A stretch of 14,801 nt of DNA from positions 1-14,801 of the forward strand of contig JAPFCT010000191.1 in the NCBI GenBank assembly GCA_026169575.1. Reading direction: 5' to 3'. Under the pieces are notes generated by a model. That model saw only the letters and a program-made list of their open reading frames with translations, made no database searches and was not told the origin of the DNA. Positions 7,982-14,371 of the stretch are shown here, piece by piece. How positions within the stretch are numbered: the first letter of the stretch is position 1; each line of letters opens with the position of its first letter. Made by a program: the position numbers and the translations under genes. The DNA is from Faecalimonas sp. GTDB taxonomy: Bacteria; Bacillota_A; Clostridia; Lachnospirales; Lachnospiraceae.

Positions 7982-8040
7982 GGAGCCATCACAACTATGG
8001 TCGAATCCATTTTTTGATTCACCATATATGAAACGGCTCC
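7982..8040 (-). terminator. Long imperfect hairpin, probable end of the CreR-like RNA
   Basis: GGAGCC (7982-7987) pairs with GGCTCC (8035-8040). Inside, ATGGT and GAATC pair with ACCAT and GATTC around an 8-nt loop (8008-8015) with one bulged base. On the minus strand it is followed by the T-rich TTGTCTTTGTT, compatible with termination. On the plus strand it lies 49 nt after the S8 peptidase stop, so it may serve both directions. It overlaps the last six bases of the spacer-like segment. Confidence 0.5.
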
Positions 8041-8069
8041 CTGCTTGTTTCAAAATAATACTTTCTTGT

Positions 8070-8101
8070 ATTTCAATCCACAGTCAAATGACTGAACAGA
8101 A
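8070..8101 (-). repeat. Diverged single CRISPR repeat (psi-repeat) of the CreR-like RNA
   Basis: It has the same 32-nt length as the array repeats if it begins at the predicted transcription start. Identity is complete only in the 3' 12 bases (handle plus closing stem G). The stem is replaced by a different but self-complementary sequence with an ATTT loop. The conserved parts are those that matter for Cas5c cleavage and handle binding. Confidence 0.8.
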
Positions 8102-8108
8102 CTTTTAT

Positions 8109-8137
8109 ATTTTAATAAAAAAAATGGTATATGTCAA
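8109..8137 (-). promoter_or_regulatory. Promoter of the CreR-like RNA
   Basis: On the minus strand, a perfect TTGACA (8132-8137), a 17-nt spacer and TAAAAT (8109-8114, 5/6) form a strong sigma-A promoter. Transcription should start near 8102, right at the edge of the repeat-like unit, so the RNA would need little or no extra leader. It points away from the cas promoter. Confidence 0.75.
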
Positions 8138-8142
8138 ATTAC

Positions 8143-8172
8143 TTCCTATAATTTTATTTGCAATTATAGGAA
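8143..8172. repeat. 11-bp perfect inverted repeat between the divergent promoters
   Basis: TTCCTATAATT (8143-8153) and AATTATAGGAA (8162-8172) are exact reverse complements separated by TTATTTGC. It is placed just upstream of the creR -35 box and 41 bp upstream of the cas -35 box. It could be an operator for an unidentified regulator or a cruciform-prone element. No function is proven. Confidence 0.55.
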
Positions 8173-8194
8173 ATATATTTGAGGATAAATTGTA

Positions 8195-8219
8195 TTCACA
8201 AGAAAGTAATATATTGACA
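8195..8219 (+). promoter_or_regulatory. Predicted CreR-Cascade binding site on the cas promoter
   Basis: The TTC at 8195-8197 is the type I-C PAM. Starting at 8198, the plus strand equals the spacer-like segment at positions 1-11, 13-15, 17-20 and 22, i.e. 19 of 22, and then diverges. The first mismatch is position 12, a sixth-base position that does not pair in type I crRNAs. The site overlaps the cas -35 box at 8214-8219. A full 35-nt footprint would reach about 8232, blocking RNA polymerase. Confidence 0.8.
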
Positions 8220-8242
8220 ATGTAATTAAAGCATGTTATATT
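8214..8242 (+). promoter_or_regulatory. cas operon promoter
   Basis: A perfect TTGACA (8214-8219), 17 nt, and TATATT (8237-8242, 5/6) preceded by an extended -10 TGT (8234-8236). The expected start is near 8249, leaving a very short 5' leader before cas3 ATG 8265. The strength of this promoter fits the need for a dedicated repressor. Confidence 0.8.
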
Positions 8243-8264
8243 AGCAGTAAAGGATGTGAGAGTC

Positions 8265-10598
8265 ATGAACGTATTTACAGCACATAAACGAGAAGTGGAT
8301 GGAAGATTAGAGATACAGACTGTGTTTGAGCACAGCAGGGAAACAGCAGATTTAGGAGAAGGGTATGCCAAAAAAATAGATACTTCGGTTATTGCAAGGA
8401 TGCAGGGAATGATCCATGATGCGGGGAAATTATGCAGAGATTTTAATGATTATATTCTGGAGAAAAACAATTTTACACGAGGAATGATAGATCACTGTTA
8501 TGCGGGAGCAAGGTATTTGATGGAACTTGCGAAAAAGACCGGGGAACCAAAGATAGTAGAAGTGGCCAGATTTATTTCATATACGGTTATTTCACATCAT
8601 GGATTACATGACTGGATTGATAAAGAGGGAAATGACTATTTTCGGGAGAGAATTTCAAAGGATGAACGGTATGAAGAAATACGGAGTAATTTGATTCAAA
8701 TGTTGTCAGAACAAGAATGGTTAAATCTGCTTTATGCCGCGAAAGAAGAGTATATGGCGATTAGGGGAAAAGTTGCCCAAATAGGGAAAGACACAACTAC
8801 ATTCGCATTTTACATGGGACAGTTTGAACGGTTGATGCAGTCGGTGCTTGTGGATGCAGACCGGACAAATACTGCCGATTTTCAGGAAGGAAAAGGAACA
8901 GAGGCTGTGTTTGAGGAGAACATCTGGGAGGTGCTTAGTGAGAAAGTGGAAGCAAAATGCGGGGAGTTTCGTGAACGAAAGGATCCGCTTTCAAAATTGC
9001 GGTGTGATATTTCAGAACGTTGCAAATGCTATGCAGAACGGGAAACAGAGATTTGCAGGATGATCGTTCCAACTGGAGGTGGAAAGACGATATCCGCTTT
9101 GCGTTTTGCGATTCATTACTGCAAGAAGCATGGGAAAGAAAGGATATTTTATATAGCGCCTTTCCGGACAATTTTGGAGCAGAACTGTGAGGAATGGAAG
9201 AGAATTGTTGGAGAAGAGTATGTATTGGAGCATCATTCTGATATGATTGCATCGTTTAAAATAGAGGAGGAAATGGCAGAGTATGAACTGAGAGCAGATA
9301 AATGGGATATGCCGATAATAGCAACTACACTGGTTCAATTTATGAATACATTTTTCTCAGATCGAATGGATTCGGTGCGGAGAATGCACCGATTATGCAA
9401 TTCAGTAATTATTATTGATGAAGTGCAGTCAATACCAGCAGAATGCGTGTGCTTGTTTAATCTGGGAGTGAATTTTATATCAACAATCGGGAAGTCAGCT
9501 GTTGTATTGTGTTCTGCAACACAGCCTGCTTTGGAGGAAGTAAAGTATCCACTGCGGATCACAGATAGTAAGGCATACAGCATGACAGGCGATTATTCAG
9601 GTGATTTTCAGGCATTTAAGAGGAACGAAATTATATCTGCATTGCGAAAATCTGGCTATACATATGTAGAAGCAGCAAAATTTTGTATGGAAAAATACCG
9701 TACAGAAAGAACGGTGTTATTTGTGGTGAATACGAAAGCAGCAGCTTTTGAGGTTTATCAGGAACTCTGTAAGCAAAAGGATTCTGAGATGATCCTTGTA
9801 CATCTTAGTGCGAATATGTGTCCGGAACATAGGAGAAGTTTGATAAGGGATTTGAAGGAGAAACTGAAAAAAGACAAGGTTATTTGTGTAACTACACAGC
9901 TGATAGAAGCGGGAGTTGATATATCATTCCGCTGTGTGATACGTTCGCTTGCAGGGATGGATAATGTGGCGCAGGCAGCAGGCCGCTGTAATAGAGAAGG
10001 AAAAGATGGTGAATGTTGCCCGGTTTATCTTTTGAATGTATGTGAAGAGGAGATTTACGCGCTTAAATCGATAAAAACAGCGCAGGATGTATCACGACAG
10101 ATGATTGATAGTAAGGCTTATGAGGATCTGGCATCGGTGGAGGCAATGCAGCTATATTTTCAAAAATATTATAAGGAGTGTAAAGAAGATCTGATGTACA
10201 ATGTGGAAGATGCAGGGATGGAAACAGATCTGGTGAATTTACTGTCGATGAATGCGTATAGAAATTGTGGGAAGAAGAGTTATCGGGTACAGGCATTTAA
10301 GACAGCGGGAGAACTGTTTAAGATGATCGATGTACCTACAACTTCTGTAATAGTACCTTACAATGAGGAAGCGAAAGAGTTGATGGTACAGCTAAGAACA
10401 GAAACAAGTAATTCTGAGATTGTTAAAATTTTAAGACGGGCACAGAAATATACAGTTGGTCTTTCTGAGAAAACGAAAAGGATACTAGAGAAAGAAAAAG
10501 CATTGGAACTGCTGCAATGTGGAGTTTGGCTGCTTGAGGAGGGTTATTATGATCAGAATGTGGGGGTAACGCTGAAACGGGGGACATGGATTTACTGA
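8265..10598 (+). CDS. cas3: Type I-C CRISPR nuclease-helicase Cas3
   Basis: 777 aa, the effector nuclease recruited by target-bound Cascade to nick, unwind and degrade DNA. The N-terminal HD nuclease domain has His23, HD at 51-52, His77 and HH at 111-112, plus DADR near 197-200. The SF2 helicase follows: Walker A VPTGGGKT (268-275), IIIDEVQ (382-388), SAT (417-419), motif V from VTTQLIEAGVDIS (542-554) and motif VI AQAAGRCNR (569-577). The fused HD-helicase is full length with no break. ATG 8265 is preferred over in-frame GTG 8256, since AAAGGA at 8249-8254 would be too close to the GTG. It is the first gene of the cas operon, under the promoter at 8214-8242, which carries the predicted CreR-Cascade target. 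The gap to cas5c is 34 bp. Confidence 0.95.
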   Translation: MNVFTAHKREVDGRLEIQTVFEHSRETADLGEGYAKKIDTSVIARMQGMIHDAGKLCRDFNDYILEKNNFTRGMIDHCYAGARYLMELAKKTGEPKIVEVARFISYTVISHHGLHDWIDKEGNDYFRERISKDERYEEIRSNLIQMLSEQEWLNLLYAAKEEYMAIRGKVAQIGKDTTTFAFYMGQFERLMQSVLVDADRTNTADFQEGKGTEAVFEENIWEVLSEKVEAKCGEFRERKDPLSKLRCDISERCKCYAERETEICRMIVPTGGGKTISALRFAIHYCKKHGKERIFYIAPFRTILEQNCEEWKRIVGEEYVLEHHSDMIASFKIEEEMAEYELRADKWDMPIIATTLVQFMNTFFSDRMDSVRRMHRLCNSVIIIDEVQSIPAECVCLFNLGVNFISTIGKSAVVLCSATQPALEEVKYPLRITDSKAYSMTGDYSGDFQAFKRNEIISALRKSGYTYVEAAKFCMEKYRTERTVLFVVNTKAAAFEVYQELCKQKDSEMILVHLSANMCPEHRRSLIRDLKEKLKKDKVICVTTQLIEAGVDISFRCVIRSLAGMDNVAQAAGRCNREGKDGECCPVYLLNVCEEEIYALKSIKTAQDVSRQMIDSKAYEDLASVEAMQLYFQKYYKECKEDLMYNVEDAGMETDLVNLLSMNAYRNCGKKSYRVQAFKTAGELFKMIDVPTTSVIVPYNEEAKELMVQLRTETSNSEIVKILRRAQKYTVGLSEKTKRILEKEKALELLQCGVWLLEEGYYDQNVGVTLKRGTWIY

Positions 10599-10632
10599 TC
10601 TTTAAAAAGAACGAAGAAAGGAAGAGACAGAT

Positions 10633-11382
10633 ATGAACAGAGAACTTTACGGGAACAGAGTTGAATTTCAGGTATATGGAAAGTACGCACTGTTTTCGGA
10701 TATATTGACACGGCCAGGTGGGGAAAAGATGTCCTATCCGATTCCGACATACGAAGCTTTAAAAGGAATTTTAAGCAGTGTTTTCTGGAAACCGACGATA
10801 GAATGGAAGATCGACAGTGTCCGTGTTATGAATAAAATCCAAACAGTGCGCAAAGGGATGCGGCCAATTAAATACGGAGGTGGAAATGAACTTGCTTATT
10901 ACACTTATTTAAGTGATGTTTGCTATCAGGTCAAAGCGCATTTTGAGTGGAATATGAATCGTCCAGAGTTGAAGCAGGACAGGAATGCAAAAAAGTATTT
11001 GAGCATTGCGCAGCGCATGATCGAACGAGGAGGAAGACGAGATATCTTTCTTGGGACAAGGGAGTGTCAGGGCTATGTAGAACCGTGTCATTTCGGGGAA
11101 GGAAAAGGTTATTATGATGAGAGTGGGACAATTTCCTATGGTATTATGTACCACGGAATTACCTATGCAGATGAGGCAAAGCTTTCAGAGGACAAAGGGA
11201 AAATGACAGTGAGATTGTGGAATCCGGTTATGGAAGATGGAGTGATTCAATTTATCAGTCCGGAAGAATGTGTAATGAAACGGCATATAAAAGAGATGCC
11301 AATAAAAATTTTTGGTAGTGAAAAGAACTTTAGTGGGATCAGAGAGTTTGGGAAGGAGGAGAAAATTGAGCTGGACGAATGA
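10633..11382 (+). CDS. cas5c: Type I-C pre-crRNA endonuclease and Cascade subunit Cas5c
   Basis: 249 aa. In type I-C, which lacks Cas6, Cas5c (Cas5d, Csd5 class) cuts the repeat hairpin to give the 11-nt 5' handle and stays bound to it in Cascade. Family landmarks are FGK-like YGKYALFSD near the N-terminus, PTYEALKGI (38-46) with the likely catalytic Tyr40, YGGGNELAYYTYL (81-93) and FLGTRECQGYVEP (139-151). In the DRNAKKY segment (116-122), Lys121 aligns with the catalytic Lys of the Bacillus halodurans enzyme. The neighbouring His appears replaced by Tyr122; this rests on a remembered family sequence and needs an alignment. GAAAGGAAGAG precedes ATG 10633. Its 3' end overlaps cas8c by 17 nt, so translation is coupled. 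Confidence 0.95.
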   Translation: MNRELYGNRVEFQVYGKYALFSDILTRPGGEKMSYPIPTYEALKGILSSVFWKPTIEWKIDSVRVMNKIQTVRKGMRPIKYGGGNELAYYTYLSDVCYQVKAHFEWNMNRPELKQDRNAKKYLSIAQRMIERGGRRDIFLGTRECQGYVEPCHFGEGKGYYDESGTISYGIMYHGITYADEAKLSEDKGKMTVRLWNPVMEDGVIQFISPEECVMKRHIKEMPIKIFGSEKNFSGIREFGKEEKIELDE

Positions 11383-13273
11383 GTTGTATCAAGTGTACGA
11401 AAATAATTGGGGAAAAGTTGATGAAAAGGTATTGCTGCTTCCTATTTATCATTCTACAGTGAATGCTCAAGTCGAGGTGACCTTGTCGGAAGATGGAGAA
11501 TTTTATTCGGCAGTTCCTGTTATGGATAAAAAGGACTCTGTTACAGTAATCCCGGTAACAGAAGATTCTGGGACGCGCAGTTCGGGAATTACACCGCATC
11601 CATTTGCGGATAAACTGATTTATATTGCCGGAGATTATAAGGAATTTGTATCCGGAAAACATACAGAGAATCAGAAATATTATCAGGCATATCTGGAGCA
11701 GTTGGGAAAATGGAATGATTCACGAAACAGTCATCCGGCAGTCAGGGCGGTATACATATATTTGCGTAAGGGGAGACTGATGCATGACCTGATTGAGGGG
11801 AGATGCCTGAAGAGTGATGAAAAAACAGGAAAACTGAGTCAGAATAATAAAATTTTTGGTATCAGTCAGGAAGAATTTTTTGTAAGATTTCGTGTGAATT
11901 ATAAAGATGTGCTTGAGAAAGAAAGCAGGACATGGAAGGATTTTTCTCTTTATGAAAGTTTTATTTTGTATCAGTCGGAAAATCAGGATAGGAGCCAGCT
12001 TTGCTATGCAACGGGAAAGAATACTTCATGCACGTATAAGCATCCTTCAAAGATACGAAATGCAGGGGATAAGGCAAAGTTGATTTCCTCAAATGACGAA
12101 AGGGGATTTTCTTATCGTGGAAGATTCGATTCAAAAGAACAGGCATTATCTGTAGGGTATGAGTTTTCACAGAAAATGCATAATGCGCTCAAGTGGCTGA
12201 TTGAAAAACAGGGAATTGCGATCGGGTCGATGATAGTTTTAGCCTGGGCAAGTAATATGCAGGCATTGCCGGATATTATCGGAAATCCGGAAGATGATCT
12301 GGAAGATGAATGGGACATGCTGGAGGAGAACGAGTCCGATGATGGAAAATCCACACTGGTATCAGATACCATGCCTCTTTATAGGGAACGTTTGAGAAAG
12401 GCTGTCTGGGGAGCGAAAAAGCAGAACGAAATCAAAAGTCAGATAGATCATAGAGAAAAGGCAATGATCATGGTGCTGGATGCGGCGACAACAGGAAGGG
12501 TATCTATCGGAATGTATGAGGAACTAGGAATTTCTGAATTTTATCAGAATGTAGAACGCTGGCATTTTGAAACGGCATGGAATTGTTTTTCAGGGAAAGC
12601 AAGGACAAATGAGATCCGGTCCTTTTCGCTTTATGAAATAGCTGATTATGCATATGGAACAGAGCAGGGAGATTTTATAAAATGTAAGCAGGAAGTGCGG
12701 AAACAGGCGATATCGAAGTTGGTTCCGTGTGTGATAACTGGAAGAAAGATTCCAAAAGAGATTGTAAGAAATTTGTTTCATAAAGCTTGTAAACCAACTG
12801 CATACCAGAATCGTTATAATTGGCGGAAAGTATTGGAAGCAGCGTGTGGAATGATACGCAAGACGATGATTGAAGAGAAAAAAGCCAGAGGAGAAAAGGA
12901 GGAATATGAAGTGGCATTAGATTATGAATGTGCAGATCGCGATTATCTGTATGGTCGGCTGCTTGCGGTGGCGGAAATAGCAGAACGAGTTACATATAAA
13001 AAAGAAGAGGCAAGGACAACAAATGCGAGCCGCTATTTTGAAGCATTTTCAAACAGACCATATCAAACATGGGGGATTATTTATAAACGTCTGATTCCAT
13101 ATTTAAATGGAATGCCATATACACAGAAACAATATTATGAAAATTTGATCAGTGAAATAGAAAATCAGTTTACGATAGCTGATTTTGAAAATAATTCAAA
13201 GTTAAAACCATTGTTTCTGTTGGGATATCATTGCCAGCTGAAAAATGTGTCATCAAAAAAGAGTGTGTCATAG
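11366..13273 (+). CDS. cas8c: Type I-C Cascade large subunit Cas8c
   Basis: 635 aa (Csd1 family). It recognises the PAM and helps open DNA in the I-C Cascade. The start is a TTG at 11366: a perfect AAGGAGG (11353-11359) lies 6 nt upstream, and the resulting MSWTNELYQVYENNW matches the usual Cas8c beginning MSWxxxLYxxYExxx. The frame extends upstream to 11312, but that part overlaps cas5c and lacks family character. Recognisable later segments are HPAVRAVYIYL, VLAWASNMQALPDI, MIMVLDAATTGRVSI and the C-terminal helical block. An acidic insertion (about residues 309-327) is notable. The last 120 codons also appear to be translated separately as Cas11c from an internal GTG. The gap to cas7c is 11 nt. 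Confidence 0.93.
   Translation: MSWTNELYQVYENNWGKVDEKVLLLPIYHSTVNAQVEVTLSEDGEFYSAVPVMDKKDSVTVIPVTEDSGTRSSGITPHPFADKLIYIAGDYKEFVSGKHTENQKYYQAYLEQLGKWNDSRNSHPAVRAVYIYLRKGRLMHDLIEGRCLKSDEKTGKLSQNNKIFGISQEEFFVRFRVNYKDVLEKESRTWKDFSLYESFILYQSENQDRSQLCYATGKNTSCTYKHPSKIRNAGDKAKLISSNDERGFSYRGRFDSKEQALSVGYEFSQKMHNALKWLIEKQGIAIGSMIVLAWASNMQALPDIIGNPEDDLEDEWDMLEENESDDGKSTLVSDTMPLYRERLRKAVWGAKKQNEIKSQIDHREKAMIMVLDAATTGRVSIGMYEELGISEFYQNVERWHFETAWNCFSGKARTNEIRSFSLYEIADYAYGTEQGDFIKCKQEVRKQAISKLVPCVITGRKIPKEIVRNLFHKACKPTAYQNRYNWRKVLEAACGMIRKTMIEEKKARGEKEEYEVALDYECADRDYLYGRLLAVAEIAERVTYKKEEARTTNASRYFEAFSNRPYQTWGIIYKRLIPYLNGMPYTQKQYYENLISEIENQFTIADFENNSKLKPLFLLGYHCQLKNVSSKKSVS
12911..13273 (+). CDS. cas11c: Cas11c small subunit translated from an internal start in cas8c
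   Basis: In type I-C the small subunit is made from an internal start within cas8c (established for this subtype). Here a perfect AAGGAGG (12896-12902) lies 8 nt before GTG 12911, in frame with cas8c. This gives a 120-aa helical protein beginning MALDYECADRDYLYGRLLAV. The size and the position at the conserved ALDxxxxDxxYLxGRL segment match known Cas11c starts. It would line the Cascade belly and stabilise the non-target strand. The nearby ATG at 12905 is out of frame and meets a stop within five codons. Confidence 0.8.
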   Translation: MALDYECADRDYLYGRLLAVAEIAERVTYKKEEARTTNASRYFEAFSNRPYQTWGIIYKRLIPYLNGMPYTQKQYYENLISEIENQFTIADFENNSKLKPLFLLGYHCQLKNVSSKKSVS

Positions 13274-13284
13274 GAGGAAAAATA

Positions 13285-14145
13285 ATGAATAGTTTGTCTA
13301 ATAAAATTGATTTTGCGTTACTTGTAACTGTGACGAATGCAAATCCTAACGGGGATCCGCTGAATGGGAATCGGCCAAGAGATAATTATGATGGATATGG
13401 AGAGATATCTGATGTTTGTATTAAGAGAAAACTTAGGAACAGACTGCAGGATATGGGAGAAAAAATCTTTGTACAGTCAGATGATCGGTGTGATGACAAC
13501 TGTGATAGTCTGAAAAGTCGTGCAGATAGTTGTGGAATGCTGAAAAAGCTTGCTTCCGGTAAAAAAACAAATCGTGATGAATATGCAAAAGCGGCATGTG
13601 CAGAGTGGATTGATGTGAGAAGTTTCGGGCAGGTATTTGCGTTTAAAGGAGATGCGGTATCAGTAGGTGTGCGTGGCCCGGTTTCCATTCATCAGGCAGT
13701 GAGTCTGTCACCTGTTGACATTGTCAGCATGCAGGTTACTAAGAGTGTAAATAGTGAGAGTAAAGAAGGGAAAAGTTCTGACACAATGGGAATGAAACAC
13801 CGTATTGAATTTGCTTTGTATGAAATAAAAGGAAGCATTAATTGCCAGCTGGCTGAGAAGACGGGATTTTCAGATGAAGATGCAGAAAAAATAAAGCATG
13901 CATTGTGTACACTCTTTGAAAATGACAGTTCTTCTGCAAGACCAGAAGGAAGTATGGAGGTCTGCAGATTATATTGGTGGAGACATAATTGCAAAACTCC
14001 AAGTGTATCGACGGCAAAAGTACACCGATCTTTGAAAATATCAGAAAAAAATCCGGGGGAGAAACCACGGAGTTTTGATGACTATTTGATTACGGTAGAG
14101 GAACTCCCAGGTGGTGTTGTGCCTGAAATTATTGACTTAATGTAA
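13285..14145 (+). CDS. cas7c: Type I-C Cascade backbone subunit Cas7c
   Basis: 286 aa (Csd2 family). About seven copies coat the crRNA spacer and form the Cascade filament. It shows the family hallmark NANPNGDPLNGNRPR near residues 19-33, then FAFKGDAVSVGVRGPVS, the QVTKSVN segment and the C-terminal RSFDDYLITVEELPGG. It is full length with no frameshift. ATG 13285 follows AGGAGG with a short A-rich spacer; the longer frame from 13231 lies within cas8c. It is the last cas gene in the window. Canonical I-C loci continue with cas4, cas1 and cas2, but here the CRISPR array follows after 226 bp. Confidence 0.95.
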   Translation: MNSLSNKIDFALLVTVTNANPNGDPLNGNRPRDNYDGYGEISDVCIKRKLRNRLQDMGEKIFVQSDDRCDDNCDSLKSRADSCGMLKKLASGKKTNRDEYAKAACAEWIDVRSFGQVFAFKGDAVSVGVRGPVSIHQAVSLSPVDIVSMQVTKSVNSESKEGKSSDTMGMKHRIEFALYEIKGSINCQLAEKTGFSDEDAEKIKHALCTLFENDSSSARPEGSMEVCRLYWWRHNCKTPSVSTAKVHRSLKISEKNPGEKPRSFDDYLITVEELPGGVVPEIIDLM

Positions 14146-14371
14146 GAGTTGAAATGTCTGCCGGAGTTCATAAAGGAAAGCAGATAGATACTGTACTTGG
14201 GTATTTTGAAAGTGCGAATAAGAAGCAGACAAGAAAATGCAGAGGGATTCGCACTGGAAAAAATACCAGTAATTGTTTTTAAAGAGAGTGAATCTGATAT
14301 TTTGATAAGAAAAAATGGGAAAGTAGATAAAAATTAACAAGAAAGCGGGAATATTATTGTATATTTTTGCT
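14146..14371 (+). promoter_or_regulatory. Putative CRISPR leader region
   Basis: 226 bp, AT-rich toward the array, between cas7c and the first repeat. TTAACA (14334-14339) and TATATT (14360-14365) resemble promoter boxes, but their 20-nt spacing is poor. Short open frames exist (14154-14282, 42 codons; another ending at 14337 that reads EKIPVIVFKESESDILIR). Neither resembles cas4, cas1 or cas2, nor has a ribosome binding site. The array could also be read through from the cas operon, since no terminator is visible. Confidence 0.5.

Larger units (their letters stand above)
7972..8102 (-). ncRNA. creR: CreR-like CRISPR-derived RNA predicted to guide Cascade to the cas promoter
   Basis: On the minus strand a single repeat-like unit (8070-8101) keeps the last 12 bases of the array repeats (GTGGATTGAAAT, 8070-8081), which include the full 11-nt I-C crRNA 5' handle. 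Upstream of it, CAGTC/GACTG forms a 5-bp hairpin (8081-8094). The stem bases differ from the array repeat (CGTACCC/GGGTACG) but the fold and cleavage position are preserved, so Cas5c should process it. The spacer-like part (8035-8069, 35 nt, the length of array spacers) begins ACAAGAAAGTA and partially matches the cas3 promoter next to a TTC PAM. It has its own promoter and probably ends after the hairpin at 7982-8040. CreR/CreA RNAs known from other type I systems work this way. Regulation here is inferred, and the 3' end is approximate. A dead array remnant is less likely given the promoter, the conserved fold and the PAM-adjacent match. Confidence 0.85.
7933..8264. other. Intergenic control region: CreR-like RNA and divergent cas promoter
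   Basis: This 332-bp gap between the S8 peptidase and cas3 holds no protein gene, but it is dense with signals. In order they are a long imperfect hairpin (7982-8040), a minus-strand crRNA-like unit (8035-8101), its promoter (8109-8137), an 11-bp inverted repeat (8143-8172), a PAM-flanked partial target of the crRNA-like unit (8195-8219), and the cas promoter (8214-8242). It is AT-rich throughout. Confidence 0.85.

Noticed and set aside
8070..8101. Reading the lone repeat as an inert remnant of an old array
   Set aside because: The stem is changed yet still pairs, the handle is exact, a consensus promoter starts at its edge, and its spacer-like part matches a TTC-flanked site at the cas promoter.
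7908..8225. Plus-strand 105-codon open frame between the S8 peptidase and cas3
   Set aside because: It overlaps the peptidase end, has no ribosome binding site, and crosses the creR unit, its promoter and the cas promoter.
8102..8264. CreTA-type toxin gene controlled by the crRNA-like RNA
   Set aside because: The targeted promoter leads directly into cas3 with a leader of about 16 nt, leaving no space for a separate toxin gene, so cas autoregulation fits better.
12905..12919. ATG at 12905 as the Cas11c start
   Set aside because: It is out of frame with cas8c and stops after four codons; GTG 12911 is in frame with better spacing.
14146..14155. GAGTTGAAAT just after cas7c as a second degenerate repeat
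   Set aside because: Only seven contiguous bases match the handle, the preceding hairpin is 4 bp, and no promoter or targeted site is evident.
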